This document shows positions 1 to 9,920 of a stretch of DNA of 64,000 bases, in pieces. Location: the NCBI GenBank assembly GCA_965178125.1, contig OZ237761.1, positions 372,001 to 436,000 on the forward strand, in the 5' to 3' direction. How positions within the stretch are numbered: the stretch's first letter is position 1; each line of letters opens with the position of its first letter. Below the pieces are notes generated by a model. The model was given only the letters and a program-made list of their open reading frames with translations, searched no databases and had not been told where the DNA came from. Origin of the DNA: Bilabrum cf. latius (taxonomy: Eukaryota > Bigyra: Bicosoecida > Bigyra > Bicosoecida). Made by a program: the position numbers and the translations under genes.

Positions 1-94
1 ATTTTTGTCGTTCTTGGCCCTCTGCCGCCCTCCACGCCATGTGCCTCCGAGGGAGGCCCGAGCCAAGGAGAGGGCGGGGCCGCCGTGCGGCGGG

Positions 95-592
95 ATCGCG
101 CCGAGGAACGTGGGCGACTGCGGATATCGCTGGACAGTCACAGTCTCGCTTGCATCCTGGCGGTGGCGCCCCGCTCTGGCTGGTGTCTCGGGCCGTGTCT
201 CGGGCCGGCTGTTCGGCAAACATCCTCGCATCGAATGATCAGGAGAATGAGAGCTCATGCATGGGCTACGAATGCATCAGTTGCAGAAGCGTGAGCCAGG
301 CTCCCGTCCCGGCGAGTGCGAGGGCATCCGAATTGGCCTCTCTGCCCGCGCTGTGTCACTTCAGATACCTCTGCATCCGGCGTAGGTGAGTGTGCCACAC
401 CCCACACCGCTGAGGAGGCAACATGAACAAGACACGCTGTACGGCAAAGAACGCCTATGCCTCAAGTCTGCGCCATAACGGTGCGGCCACAGCGCCAGCC
501 AGAGCGGGGCGCCGCCGTCAGGATGTAGCAAGATTATCCTTCACCTTTTGATGATTTAGCAGTCGCCCACGCTTCGTCGAGTCATGCGCGAT
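95..592. repeat. Inverted-repeat-bounded (MITE-like) element enclosing dispersed repeat copy 1
   Basis: Bases 152-184 are an imperfect inverted copy of 491-523; both hold a CCAGCCAGAGCGGGGCGCC core. The pairing continues outward: the 13-mer ending GGGCGACTGC at 109-121 matches its reverse complement at 559-571, and ATCGCGC at 95-101 matches 586-592. The arms are therefore about 90-100 bp and imperfect, around a 300 bp interior. The interior (about 191-470) is related to sequence at 2295-2535 and 8831-9190. No transposase frame is visible, so this looks like a non-autonomous TIR element or a folded repeat. I could not identify a clean target-site duplication. Confidence 0.55.
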
Positions 593-943
593 TCAGACAT
601 GGTGCCCCGCCTGGGGACAGACAGATCTGTTCAAATTTATACGCTTGTCTCGCTATCAGTCACACTTGCGATTCTTCCGAGGACGGCATCTAGATGTAGG
701 GATGAATTCCCTCCCCGGCACTTCCACGCGTTCAACATCGTATGTGCCTCGTCCACCCCAGCAGCCCCGCCTGCTTCGTCCATTGCGCCGTCCTTTCATG
801 CCTTTTGCGGCCATCTACACCACGCCACACGACTGGTCCACTCTCCAAAGCGCCGCATCCCGCGCGCAGCCTCAGCTACCGAGGCGCAAGCCCCTCGCGC
901 ACGCTCCGACATCAGAGAAGCGCCGCACGAGCCGAACCCACCA

Positions 944-2390
944 TCACCGCTCCCGCTTGCGCTGCCCCGGTGCACCGTTAGCAGACTTGTTGCCACCACG
1001 TTCCAAGAACATGGACAGCTGCCCTGGTGGTGGTGGGCCAAACATTCGCTTGGCCACAGCCGCCGCAGCCGCGGCGGTTGCCACTGCCACACTCCGAGAA
1101 CCGACGTGCCTCTTCTCGGCCGCTACAATCATCTCGTCCGCGTACGTCTCTCCAGTGCGGGGGTTGTTCGACCACGCTAGCCTCTGGAAGTCCAAGGACA
1201 TGTACTGCGGCACGCTGTCCTTGAGCGCATCTGCCGGTCGCCGAAGTGCCTTGAGAAGGAACCCTTTCCAGCCGAAGGTTGTACCGTTGTTCTTGACTCT
1301 GACCTCTCGCTCGATCTCGGCCAGGCAGGTCTGCACCCGAAGCACCGCTTCTGGATTCTCCGGGACGCCCATGTTCCCCCAGGCCTTGCGGCGCTTTGTC
1401 TCTGTCCCGTAGCTGCAGTCCTGCTCTACGAACAAGCCAGAGCTCTGAGCAAGCTCCACGACCCTTTCCGCGAGAGAGACACACTCCCGAAATCCGCGAT
1501 TCCCAGCTAGAAGGTTCTGAAGATCGCAACCGACAGGACGGGCGGGATCCATCTCCTCCGCGAGCATTGCCGGGGCACTGCTGCTAGCAACGGCGGACGA
1601 TGAGGCTGACGACGAGGCTGACGACGAGGCTGATGACGAGGCTGCTCCGACGGCCGACGCACCTCCACTTGCGGCGCTTTCCTCGGAACCTCTCTGATCG
1701 CGAACGCGCCCGGACGCGTCCTCGCACAGCCGCAGCACAGCCCCTGCTGCGGCTCCAGAGGCGTGATCGATGCGATACTGCGCCAACAAGTTCTTGATCC
1801 CGCCTTCTGTGATTGTGCTGCCGTCCCGCGCGCAGCAACGAGACAAGCTTGGTCCTTGGCACGATCATCACGATTGCTCGGGCCATGCTCCGCGCCGTGG
1901 TCTGCTTGGATGCAGCTTGGTGGTCGCGCAAGCTCACCATCGCGAGCGCTTTGCCAGCTTCGCTGCCCATCGCTCGCACGAGCTTCGCAAGCATGTCTTG
2001 ATTTGCGCGCACCGCTTGCAGGGCTCGGTAGACAGGCCGCCGCTCTGCGCCTAGGAGCCGTGCCAGGCTCCCGTACGAGATGCAGTTCTGCTGCACCCAC
2101 TCTCGAACTTCTGTTGTGTGATGCGCCGCTAGCTCGTCTGCCTCCTTGGAATGAAAACCAACAATCTACCGAGCACTGTCAGTACTCAGTGAGAGGTTTC
2201 CGCAAGAGCCGCCGTCGAACGATCCGCCGCCGTCGCGTAAGAGGTGCCCTGAGCCTGCTCCGCGGTACCCAGTGCGAGGAATCCTGCAGCAGCGAGGAAT
2301 CCCTCCCGTCGAACGCAAAGGTATGAGGCTCCTGCCCCGCGCTGTGCCACTCCAGACACCTCCTGCGTGGGTGAGGGAGCCACACCTCAC
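944..2390 (-). CDS. Uncertain two-exon gene, unknown product
   Basis: An open frame with one TAG (about 2166) runs from about 2390 to about 1930 and includes the segment EVREWVQQNCISYGSLARLL. A second frame runs to a TGA at 944-946 and includes Ser/Ala-rich repeats and GTTFGWKGFLLKALRRPADA. The two can be joined in phase by an intron beginning GTGAGC (after ...KALAM) and ending GGCGCAG (before YRIDHASG), which fits the intron style of this window. A simple frameshift is the alternative. The (SSSA)n stretch is coded by a 12-bp repeat near 1597-1650. The 5' end is unresolved and overlaps a dispersed repeat, so the start is a guess. I recognise no family. Confidence 0.35.
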
Positions 2391-2535
2391 ACCGCCGGGA
2401 ATGGGAGCATGAACAAGGCACGCCGTGCGGCAAAGACCGCGTTTGAATTACGCTTCAAGTCTCCACCATTCCGGGGCGGCTGGATAGGCCGCATTCCCAA
2501 ACAAAAATGCTGGCACAGGCCTAGACTCCGAGGTG
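2295..2535. repeat. Dispersed repeat copy 2
   Basis: This stretch is nearly identical to 8960-9190 and more distantly related to 300-475. Shared landmarks are CCCCGCGCTGTGCCA, the block around GAGGGAGCCACACCTCACACC, AACAAGGCACGCCGTGCGGC, and AAAAATGCTGGCACAGGCCTA. Similarity resumes at 2636-2730 against 9230-9310 (TTTAGGTGTTTGGGTGGTGC) and leads into a minisatellite in both places. The frame through the element is open in two copies, but the copies do not look like a conserved gene. Confidence 0.8.
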
Positions 2536-3670
2536 CCGCCCCTCGCTACTGCTCGCTCTCTTGCGTCGTCGGATCTGATCAGTGATCACCTCTGATGCGA
2601 GCATCTCCCAAGTACTACACTTCGATTGACTTGTCCGATTTTTGTTCGGCTTGACTGTTCATAATTTTGAATTTAGGTGTTTGGGTGGTGCGTCCCCCGG
2701 CCCAGCCACTGTGGTGGTGCCAGTGGCCCTGTGGTGGTGCAATGGCCCTGTGGTGGTGCAATGGCCCTGTGGTGGTGCAACGGCATTTTTCGGCTCGACT
2801 GCTTTTGTGATTTTCGTGTTTGACGGATGCGCACTTGGTGAAGACTCCGAGTTCGGTTGCTTGGACGGTGGCAGCGGCCTCAGGTTAGAGGGGTCATAGA
2901 ATGATAGTTAGGCAGCAATGCCTTGAGACTGAAAGGCGGGCAGTTCACTTATTTCTGGAGCAACGTATTCCAAATTTCAGCTCTGGCTTACTTACGTGCA
3001 CACAACAAATCAAGCGTGGACAGTGGGTGATCGCGTACGTCGCGCGCAGCTCCGAAGCAATTAAGTTGGACGAGGCGCTGAGAATCCGTTCGTTTGGGTG
3101 CTGCAGCCCCCCAGAGACGGCAAGGTGTAGGTCACCATCCCGGCGCCACCCGCGCAACAGTCGAAGCGAGCATGCGCATCCGGAATCCGGACAGACACCA
3201 CCTCGCCAGGGGACTGCTTGCCCTGGAGCGACCGAATAGCCAAGGTAATTTCGACACGATAGATGGCGGGTTCGCGTCATCATGTCTGGTGCCAGAGAAA
3301 ACGCGTAACCTCATCTTGAAATCAAATCAGACATAGCAAGACCTGACAAGGCTGTTCAAGTGCACAATCGTACCCGGAACCTGCCGGTAAGGGAATAGCA
3401 CGTGCACCACTCCGCCGAGGATAAGGGGGTTCTCCCGACACGTAGAGTGTATGCGCGTCATTTTCCTAAAGCGCAGCTGCAAGCAATTCGTTGCGGCAAT
3501 TCGCAACCAGTTGCACAACCAGTCCCAATCGCCAAATGGCCCCTGCGAGGTAGTCCCACCCTGGCATCAACACCGGACCCCACTCGGGCTTATTTCGTGG
3601 AAGGGATGATTAAATCGTCGCCGGGCGTCCCACTGGATGCGGGCAGCCCGGGCTGGTCAAGGCCCCTGCA
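2391..3670. other. Intergenic region, no supported gene
   Basis: This region holds dispersed repeat copy 2, the 2711-2783 minisatellite, and about 900 bp with only short frames lacking recognisable domains. I see nothing else to support. Confidence 0.5.
2711..2783. repeat. Minisatellite, about 3.8 copies of a 19-20 bp unit
   Basis: Tandem units of GTGGTGGTGCAATGGCCCT (19 bp; the first is a 20-bp variant with CCAGT) start at 2711, 2731, 2750 and 2769. They lie at the same position relative to the dispersed repeat as the 23-bp array at 9301. Confidence 0.85.
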
Positions 3671-6600
3671 TCAGACGGTTTCTGCCATCGCGGCAGCACC
3701 TTTATCACTGCTTCCAGCGGTTGGGTGGGCGCTGGCTCCCACAGCGTCGCCTGCAGTGCGCGTCGCTGCGTCCTGGCCGGCACTGCCCTCCGAATCGCCT
3801 GCGGCAGTTGGAGCAGCGCCGCCTCCGAGCAGGGCACCGCCGCTGCCAGTGCGGTGAAGAGGGTTGGAGCGCTTGACCTCTCTCTCCGATGCTTGGTTCC
3901 ATTCGCGGTCGAGGATGGGTCCGGTGCTGCCCCTGCGGCCGGCTGCACCATCGAGCTTGCCGTTTGCACAGTGAGGCTCCTTCCCTGAGTCTTTGCCAAA
4001 CATGTCGTTCAGCTAGGCAAAACTCAGCTTCCTGTTGGAGCCATTGCCGCCTTTGCCAATCTCCTTCTGCTTCTTGCGCTTCTTGCGCTCCTCGCGCTCC
4101 TCCGCCAGAGCCTTCAGCTCTGTCGCTGCTGAGTCGAGCGTCTCGTCGTCGTCGTCCTGCACGAGCTTGCCCACGATCAGCGCAGTGTTCTTCGACTCGA
4201 CCCGCCGGCCGGCGAGCTGAAACGTCTTGAGGATGCCTACCACGGCTCCCAGGGCGCCGATCACCACTGCGGAGAAACCGCCGATCGCGCCCGGGGCCGC
4301 AAGCAGGCTGAATCGGCGGCGATACTCGGTGACGTGGATGGTGCCGGCCAGGTTAAGTCGCATGCACCAGGGCGCTTCGTCCAGGCACGGGCGGGCCTCG
4401 ATTTCGGTGTCGCGCGCCCGAGCGAGGAACGCAGTGCTAGTGCCTGCGTCGGCGTCCGTCACGAGCTACGCCTGCAGTGATGCGGCAAATACAGCCTCGA
4501 CACGTCCACCCTCACGAACCCTGGACGCAGGAAGCGCGCCCTCATCGACCTTCATACCCAGGCGCCCTCCGGGGCTCGCCTCTCCGACAGGGACGCGGAT
4601 CCAGCCGGTGCGGAGGGGCAGCGACACGAGGAACTGGGGTGGCAGAGCCGGAACGTCACCGATCCCGCGCTCTGCCTAGTTCTCGAACGCTAGCTGCACC
4701 TAGAGGCTGCTGATGGACCCCACGTCCCTCACAAATTCGTACAGGCCTTTTCGGATGGTTCCTCCGTAGTACAGCACGCGCGACTGGTCCGTAATCACGG
4801 TTGAGATGTCTGCCGAATAGTCAATGACATCACTGTCATCCATGATAGTGTGGTCCAGGGCAGCGAAGCCAGCCAAGGGAGCCATCGCAATCGCAGGTGC
4901 AGGTGATGGACCGACGACCAGCTGCGACCTCACTGGGTCAATCCTCAACGTGTTGTCGTCTCCTGAGCTGACGAAGGCCCAGCGCATCCCAGCGTCCTGG
5001 TACTCGTCCGGCACCATGGCGGAGACAGCGACTGACGGTGATGTAGAGGTGTCCCCACGAGAGGGAAGCACTGGTCGCACTGAGAGACCGTCTTCCTGAA
5101 TGTGCAGCCAAGCCTGGCTCGAAGGGGCGCCGTCCACCATCGCCGCCAAAATAGCATCTGCGTCTTCGGCCGGCATGGAATCCTGCACTCGTCGCTCACC
5201 TGCATCATCCATGGAGAGCCCAGGCACCGCTGCAGCCAGAAATCTCCTCGGCGACGTAAGGCTGAAGCCAGCATCGAATGCGCTATCCGACCTGCGCAGC
5301 ACAACGGCCGAAGCGCCCTCAATGCTGCTGGACCCATCCACAAGACGGGATAGGACGCTGCCTATGGCTCGAGCATCCATCACTTCTCCCACAACATGGG
5401 ACGCCATACTATCGTCAGGTACATAGTACGCAGTGGCTATCACAGCCGTTCCTGCGGGAGTGACGATCATCTCCGTCGTCTAAGTCCCCGCCGGGCCTGC
5501 TTCAATCCTTGCCTTGGCATCCGCAGGCAGATTGGGCACGTCAGCCAGGACCCAGTAGTACTGCAGCTCGTCCGACTGTGGGCTGTACACAGACACTAGC
5601 ACTTGTCCCAGTAGCACCCGCGTAGCATCGCCGACCACGCAGCCATCCGTCTCGGTCCCGCAATCAATCCCCGAAGTTCCGCACAGAGCCGCAGATGCAT
5701 TGCCGTGGACGGCAAGCATTACCACGATGTCGCCAGTCTCGTTGTTCACGGTAACGTTTGGGGTGCCCACCAGCGTGGGTATGGTGTAGTCATTGTCCAG
5801 CTTCGTGTTGACGAGCAGCTGCATGCCAGAGCAACCCGAGTCCGCGGCCTGCATGCGACCCGAAACGGCATCCATGAACGAGCTCTCGCTCGCTTGGACG
5901 TACTGCCAGTCTGCGCCGGCCTCCGACGAGAATGCCGTCAGTGTCTCTACACTGACCAAAGTGGCCTCCGGGTAGGACCATTCCTCGCCAAGGGCCTTTG
6001 GTCCCGACACGTATTCCTGCTGCACCACCGTGGCATGCACCACCAGGCCGCCGCGTCCCCTCCGATCTGGCGCCACCACGATGCTCGTGGCCTGCTCGGC
6101 GCACCCAGTGGTCGGGCCGCAGTCCCTCTCCCCGTAGGACCTGCCCTGGGCCACCATGACCACGCGGCCAAGCTTGGGGTCAAAAACGACATCCCTGCGG
6201 AAGCGAGTCACGGGACTGAGGCAGAATTCCCCACTACCGCCATCGTTCTGCGACCCGCAGTTGTCGAAAAGATCTGACTTAGTCCAGACGTTCATTGGGA
6301 CGCCGTCGCGGTTGATGTGCAGATTGTATTTTATTCCGATGGCCGCGAGGTTAGAAACAGCCCCGTGTATGGCTGGCCCTGAGATCCAGCCGTAATTGGA
6401 CATCGGCACCATGTCACCCACAGCCAGCCCGCCGGCGCTCGCCCCGAGAGCTGCCGTCGTGGCAAGGCGAATCCTCCCGCCAGACCGGATGGTATCGTCT
6501 ATATCAAAGAACTGAGATGAAGTCCACAGGTCACCTTCGAAGCCAACATACCGTGGGTTGTGAGGAGCATCGTCCACGTGCGGACTGTAGTCGACTATCA

Positions 6601-8512
6601 CCTGCATGCTGTCGAGCATGACCACCATGATGCGGTTCACAGGGATCGAAGTATACTCATTAGTGACCTTAATCTCTGCTTGCATGGCGATCGTCACCGG
6701 GCGTCCCTCTCTAGCTGCGTCCAGGTCATACACAAAATTGCTTGTGTGCTGCGTGTCGTTGCTGCGACCCTCCTTGATGGGCCACCCGTGGTTAGCCTCA
6801 GTGAGCGCGTTGGTGGTGCCGGGCTGCTGCCGGTGCCTGTTTGACTGCCAGTCGCACGTAAAAGCTCCGCTTTGTGCGTCTATGCGAACCAGCCGCAGCT
6901 CGTGCGCAGTCTCTCCCTCGTGTTCATACCTGCCATCGTATTCCACCAGCACCGCAGCTCCGGACTCGATCTCGCGCACCACGACCGATTGTACGTCCAT
7001 ACCAGCCTGCGTGAGCACGTTTTCGGGAGCAAGCCATGCCTCCCCCTGCTACACAAAGAGCCCTTGCTCGGTCGGGCGCACGTCGTACAGGACTCTCCCA
7101 GTGTTCAGGTTGGCTCGCACCATCCGCAGGGACTGCAAAGATTGCTCGATCAGGACAAGCTCGCTCGAGCCGAACGGACGTACTTCGGCCACATAACTGT
7201 CCTAGAAGTCATCAGAATTCTACTCATCGCTCCCTGGCAGCAGCTTGTAAGCCCCGTCTTGCAGTGCATACCACACTCCCGGCGAGCCTTCCCACACTGA
7301 GTCTGACTCCAAGGTGTCCAACCCTGGGATCATTCGGCTTGGGATGAGATCCGACCGCTTGGATCCTGTCGCAACGTCCAGCGTCACCCACCGCGGGCCA
7401 ACGCCGTCCATCACATGCGAATACATTTTAAGCACACCCCTGCTTGCCTGGAGGTTCACGATCGGACACCTGTCCAGTGCTGCGGCACCGTCTTGTGCGA
7501 AGGGAGCGTCTGCCACTGGAGAGTACTGCCAAACGATCTGGCCAGAAGCCGCGCTAACTGCAAAGGCCCTGCTCGCGTACGCACCCCCACTGCTGTAGTA
7601 ATCATCGCCAGCGTCTAGGTTTTGCAGCGACATGCACTCAACCGTGACATACAGCCGCTCTTTCCCAGTGCCTGCCGTCCCCTGCAGCACGCTCTAGCCA
7701 GTGCCGCTCAACTCAAGGCCGGACGGAATGACGAAGGCGTCTGGCCGAACGGTACTCGGGCCTCGGAGGAACGACTCGGCCGTCTCAAGGTTCCATACCG
7801 AAGGCAAGCCGTCCCGGATGTCTACCACCGTCTTGCTCTCATCTCGGATTTCAGCCGCAGTGAAGGCTGCTTCTAGCTCGATGCGGGCGATTTCCTGCGG
7901 AGGGGTCTACGACAGGTCCGCCAGCAGGAAGCGAGTCTGGTGGTCGTCTTCGTACAGCGCCCTGGTCAGGTCTGAAGAAACGTAATTTGGGCTGTAGCCC
8001 GCCGCGCCTAAGGGTCTCTGGATGGGTGATATCTCGAGGTACTCGTCGGACCCCCTGCACAGCGACACCGTCCCGAAATGTGACGAGGCGCCCAAGGCGT
8101 CGTCGCCGGGGCCCAGGGCGACCGCACCGCTGCTCTCTTCGGAGGCCGTCAGGTACTCTAGGAACATAATATCATCCGTGCTCTTGACCACGGACGAGTT
8201 GCGGTCGCTGCTCGACGAGGCTGGGAGCCAGTCGTTGGCGGCGATTGTCGCCGGGCCGAAGGCGCGCACGTAGTACCCCAGAGGCGAACGAGACAGCTGC
8301 AGGTCTTGGATCTGCTCGCACGTGCCAGGGTCTACATTCTGCTCGTTCTCCGTCGCGATGGCAGGCTCGGTGGTCTGTAGGACGAGCGTGATGGCGTACA
8401 CCAGCACAGCAATGACCCACGCAGCGGTGCTCACTACCCCTGCAACGGAGGCCGATCCGCTGTCAATTACTGTGTCCTGGAAGAAAAAATCAAGCCTGCG
8501 GGGATGAACCAT
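3671..8512 (-). CDS. Large membrane-anchored protein of unknown function (about 1613 aa)
   Basis: One frame is open for 4.8 kb once ten in-frame TAG codons are read as sense; it ends at TGA (3671-3673). Near the N-terminus a hydrophobic segment (about residues 24-46, VAGVVSTAAWVIAVLVYAI) looks like a signal anchor. A long region of about 1300 residues follows, with cysteines and N-glycosylation sequons, probably extracytoplasmic. A second hydrophobic segment near residue 1400 (GAIGGFSAVVIGALGAVVGI) precedes a Lys/Glu-rich tail, probably cytoplasmic. Stretches such as VVFDPKLGRVVMVAQG hint at beta-propeller-like repeats, but I recognise no domain with confidence. The codons just after the ATG contain CATCCCCGCAG, which resembles the intron acceptors here, so a further 5' exon may exist. 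Confidence 0.82.
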
Positions 8513-8830
8513 GAAAAAGCAGGGCAGAGACCGCCAAAAAGACGGTTGAAACGCTCGCTATTACATGATTATTCTTTGTGTTCCACGTTGCCAAGTTGCG
8601 CATCTCACCACAAAGATCCTCGCAAAAAGCTGAAAGCTTTTCCGATCATGCTATCGCTACCGTCTGGTCGTGAAGAACTCGCCATGGTCTCTGACCAATC
8701 GCCACCTGTCCGTCAGAGGAGGCCAACAACAAATCATCGTGTCAAATCGTATTTCATTTATCGCACGCAACTTACATAAAAGGAACGTTCCCGGTTGTGC
8801 TTCGCTGGCTAGCAGCACTGCAGTCTGCAG

Positions 8831-9190
8831 CGCCGTGTCTCGGGCCGGCTGTTCGAACGACATCCTTGCATCAAAGGGTCAGGAGGAGAGAGAGCCCATG
8901 ATGCATCATGATAGGCTACAAACGCATCAGGTGCAGACCGTCAAGCCAGGCCTCCCTCCCGGCGAACGCAAGGGTATGGCCCATACCGAATGGGACTCCT
9001 GCCCCGCGCTGTGCCATTCCAGACACCTACTGCGTGGGTGAGGGAGCCACACCTCACACCACTGGGAATGGGAGCATGAACAAGGCACGCCGTGCGGCAA
9101 AGACCGCGTTTGAATTACGCTTCAAGTCTCCACCATTCCGGGGCGGCTGGACAGGCTGCATTCCCAAACAAAAATGCTGGCACAGGCCTA
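8831..9190. repeat. Dispersed repeat copy 3
   Basis: This is the longest copy. Its left part (8831-8985) matches 195-330, beginning CGTGTCTCGGGCCGGCTGTTCG. Its right part (8985-9190) closely matches 2322-2530. Similarity to copy 2 resumes at 9230-9310. No inverted-repeat arms like those around copy 1 are visible here. Confidence 0.8.
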
Positions 9191-9300
9191 GCCTGGATCC
9201 ACCCCAAGCGAGGCTCCGAAGCGCCGGCGATTTTTGCTCCGCTCGCCTTTTAAATTTTGAGTTTAGGTGTTTGGGTGGTGCGTCCCCCCGCCCGCCCACT

Positions 9301-9393
9301 GTGGTGGTGCCAGTGACCTTGGGGTGGTGGTGCCAGTGACCTTGGGGTGGTGGTGTCAGTGACCTTGGGGTGGTGGTGCCGGTGTCCCTGGGG
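9301..9393. repeat. Minisatellite, four 23-bp units
   Basis: Units of the form GTGGTGGTGCCAGTGACCTTGGG begin at 9301, 9324, 9347 and 9370, the last one diverged. This is the positional equivalent of the 19-bp array at 2711, with a different unit length. Confidence 0.85.
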
Positions 9394-9920
9394 TGATGCA
9401 GGCGTTTTGTTTCGTCTTTGGACGGCAAGCAAGAGCGTAAAGCCATATCCTTGTGCATCCTCCTCAGCCTTGGGCTCATCAGTCCGTCCTTGGGGTCTCC
9501 CCCAATTTGTCCACCTCTACGGACCAGCCACAAGGGTCGGCCATGCTGACAAAGACATTCCGGAGTCCGGAGACAAGGTTCTATATCTGGTTTGTTCGTC
9601 TCGATTGCCAGCCGCATGCTGACTCTCTCGAACAAACCCAGATGAATCAGTGGCATGGCATCGAGCTATGTTCACAAGCTATCGAGTGCTGTGCCGGGCT
9701 GGCCCATGCCGCACTATGGCTCGCACAAACCTGGTGTCGCGCCATCCTGGAATGGGTGGGCATCGACCGCGGCGGCCGTTTCAGTTTGTGGCGTGGGGTT
9801 TCACACGAACGTCGGGCCACCGCATCCGGCATTAAGTTGCCAAGTGGACCAGTCCAGCAAACGCGTCTGCAGCAAGGTATAGTCTCAAGCAGCGGAAGGG
9901 ATTCGATTCAGCTTTGAACG

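Larger units (their letters stand above)
8513..9920. other. Intergenic region between divergent genes, repeat-bearing
   Basis: About 1.4 kb separates the starts of the minus-strand membrane protein gene and the plus-strand SGNH hydrolase gene. It contains dispersed repeat copy 3 and a 23-bp minisatellite. The remaining sequence has only short frames. Promoters for both flanking genes must lie here, but I see no diagnostic element. Confidence 0.5.

Noticed and set aside
2642-2899. Plus-strand frame across the 19-bp minisatellite
   Set aside because: The Val/Trp-rich translation comes from the tandem repeat and is not preserved at the equivalent 23-bp array.
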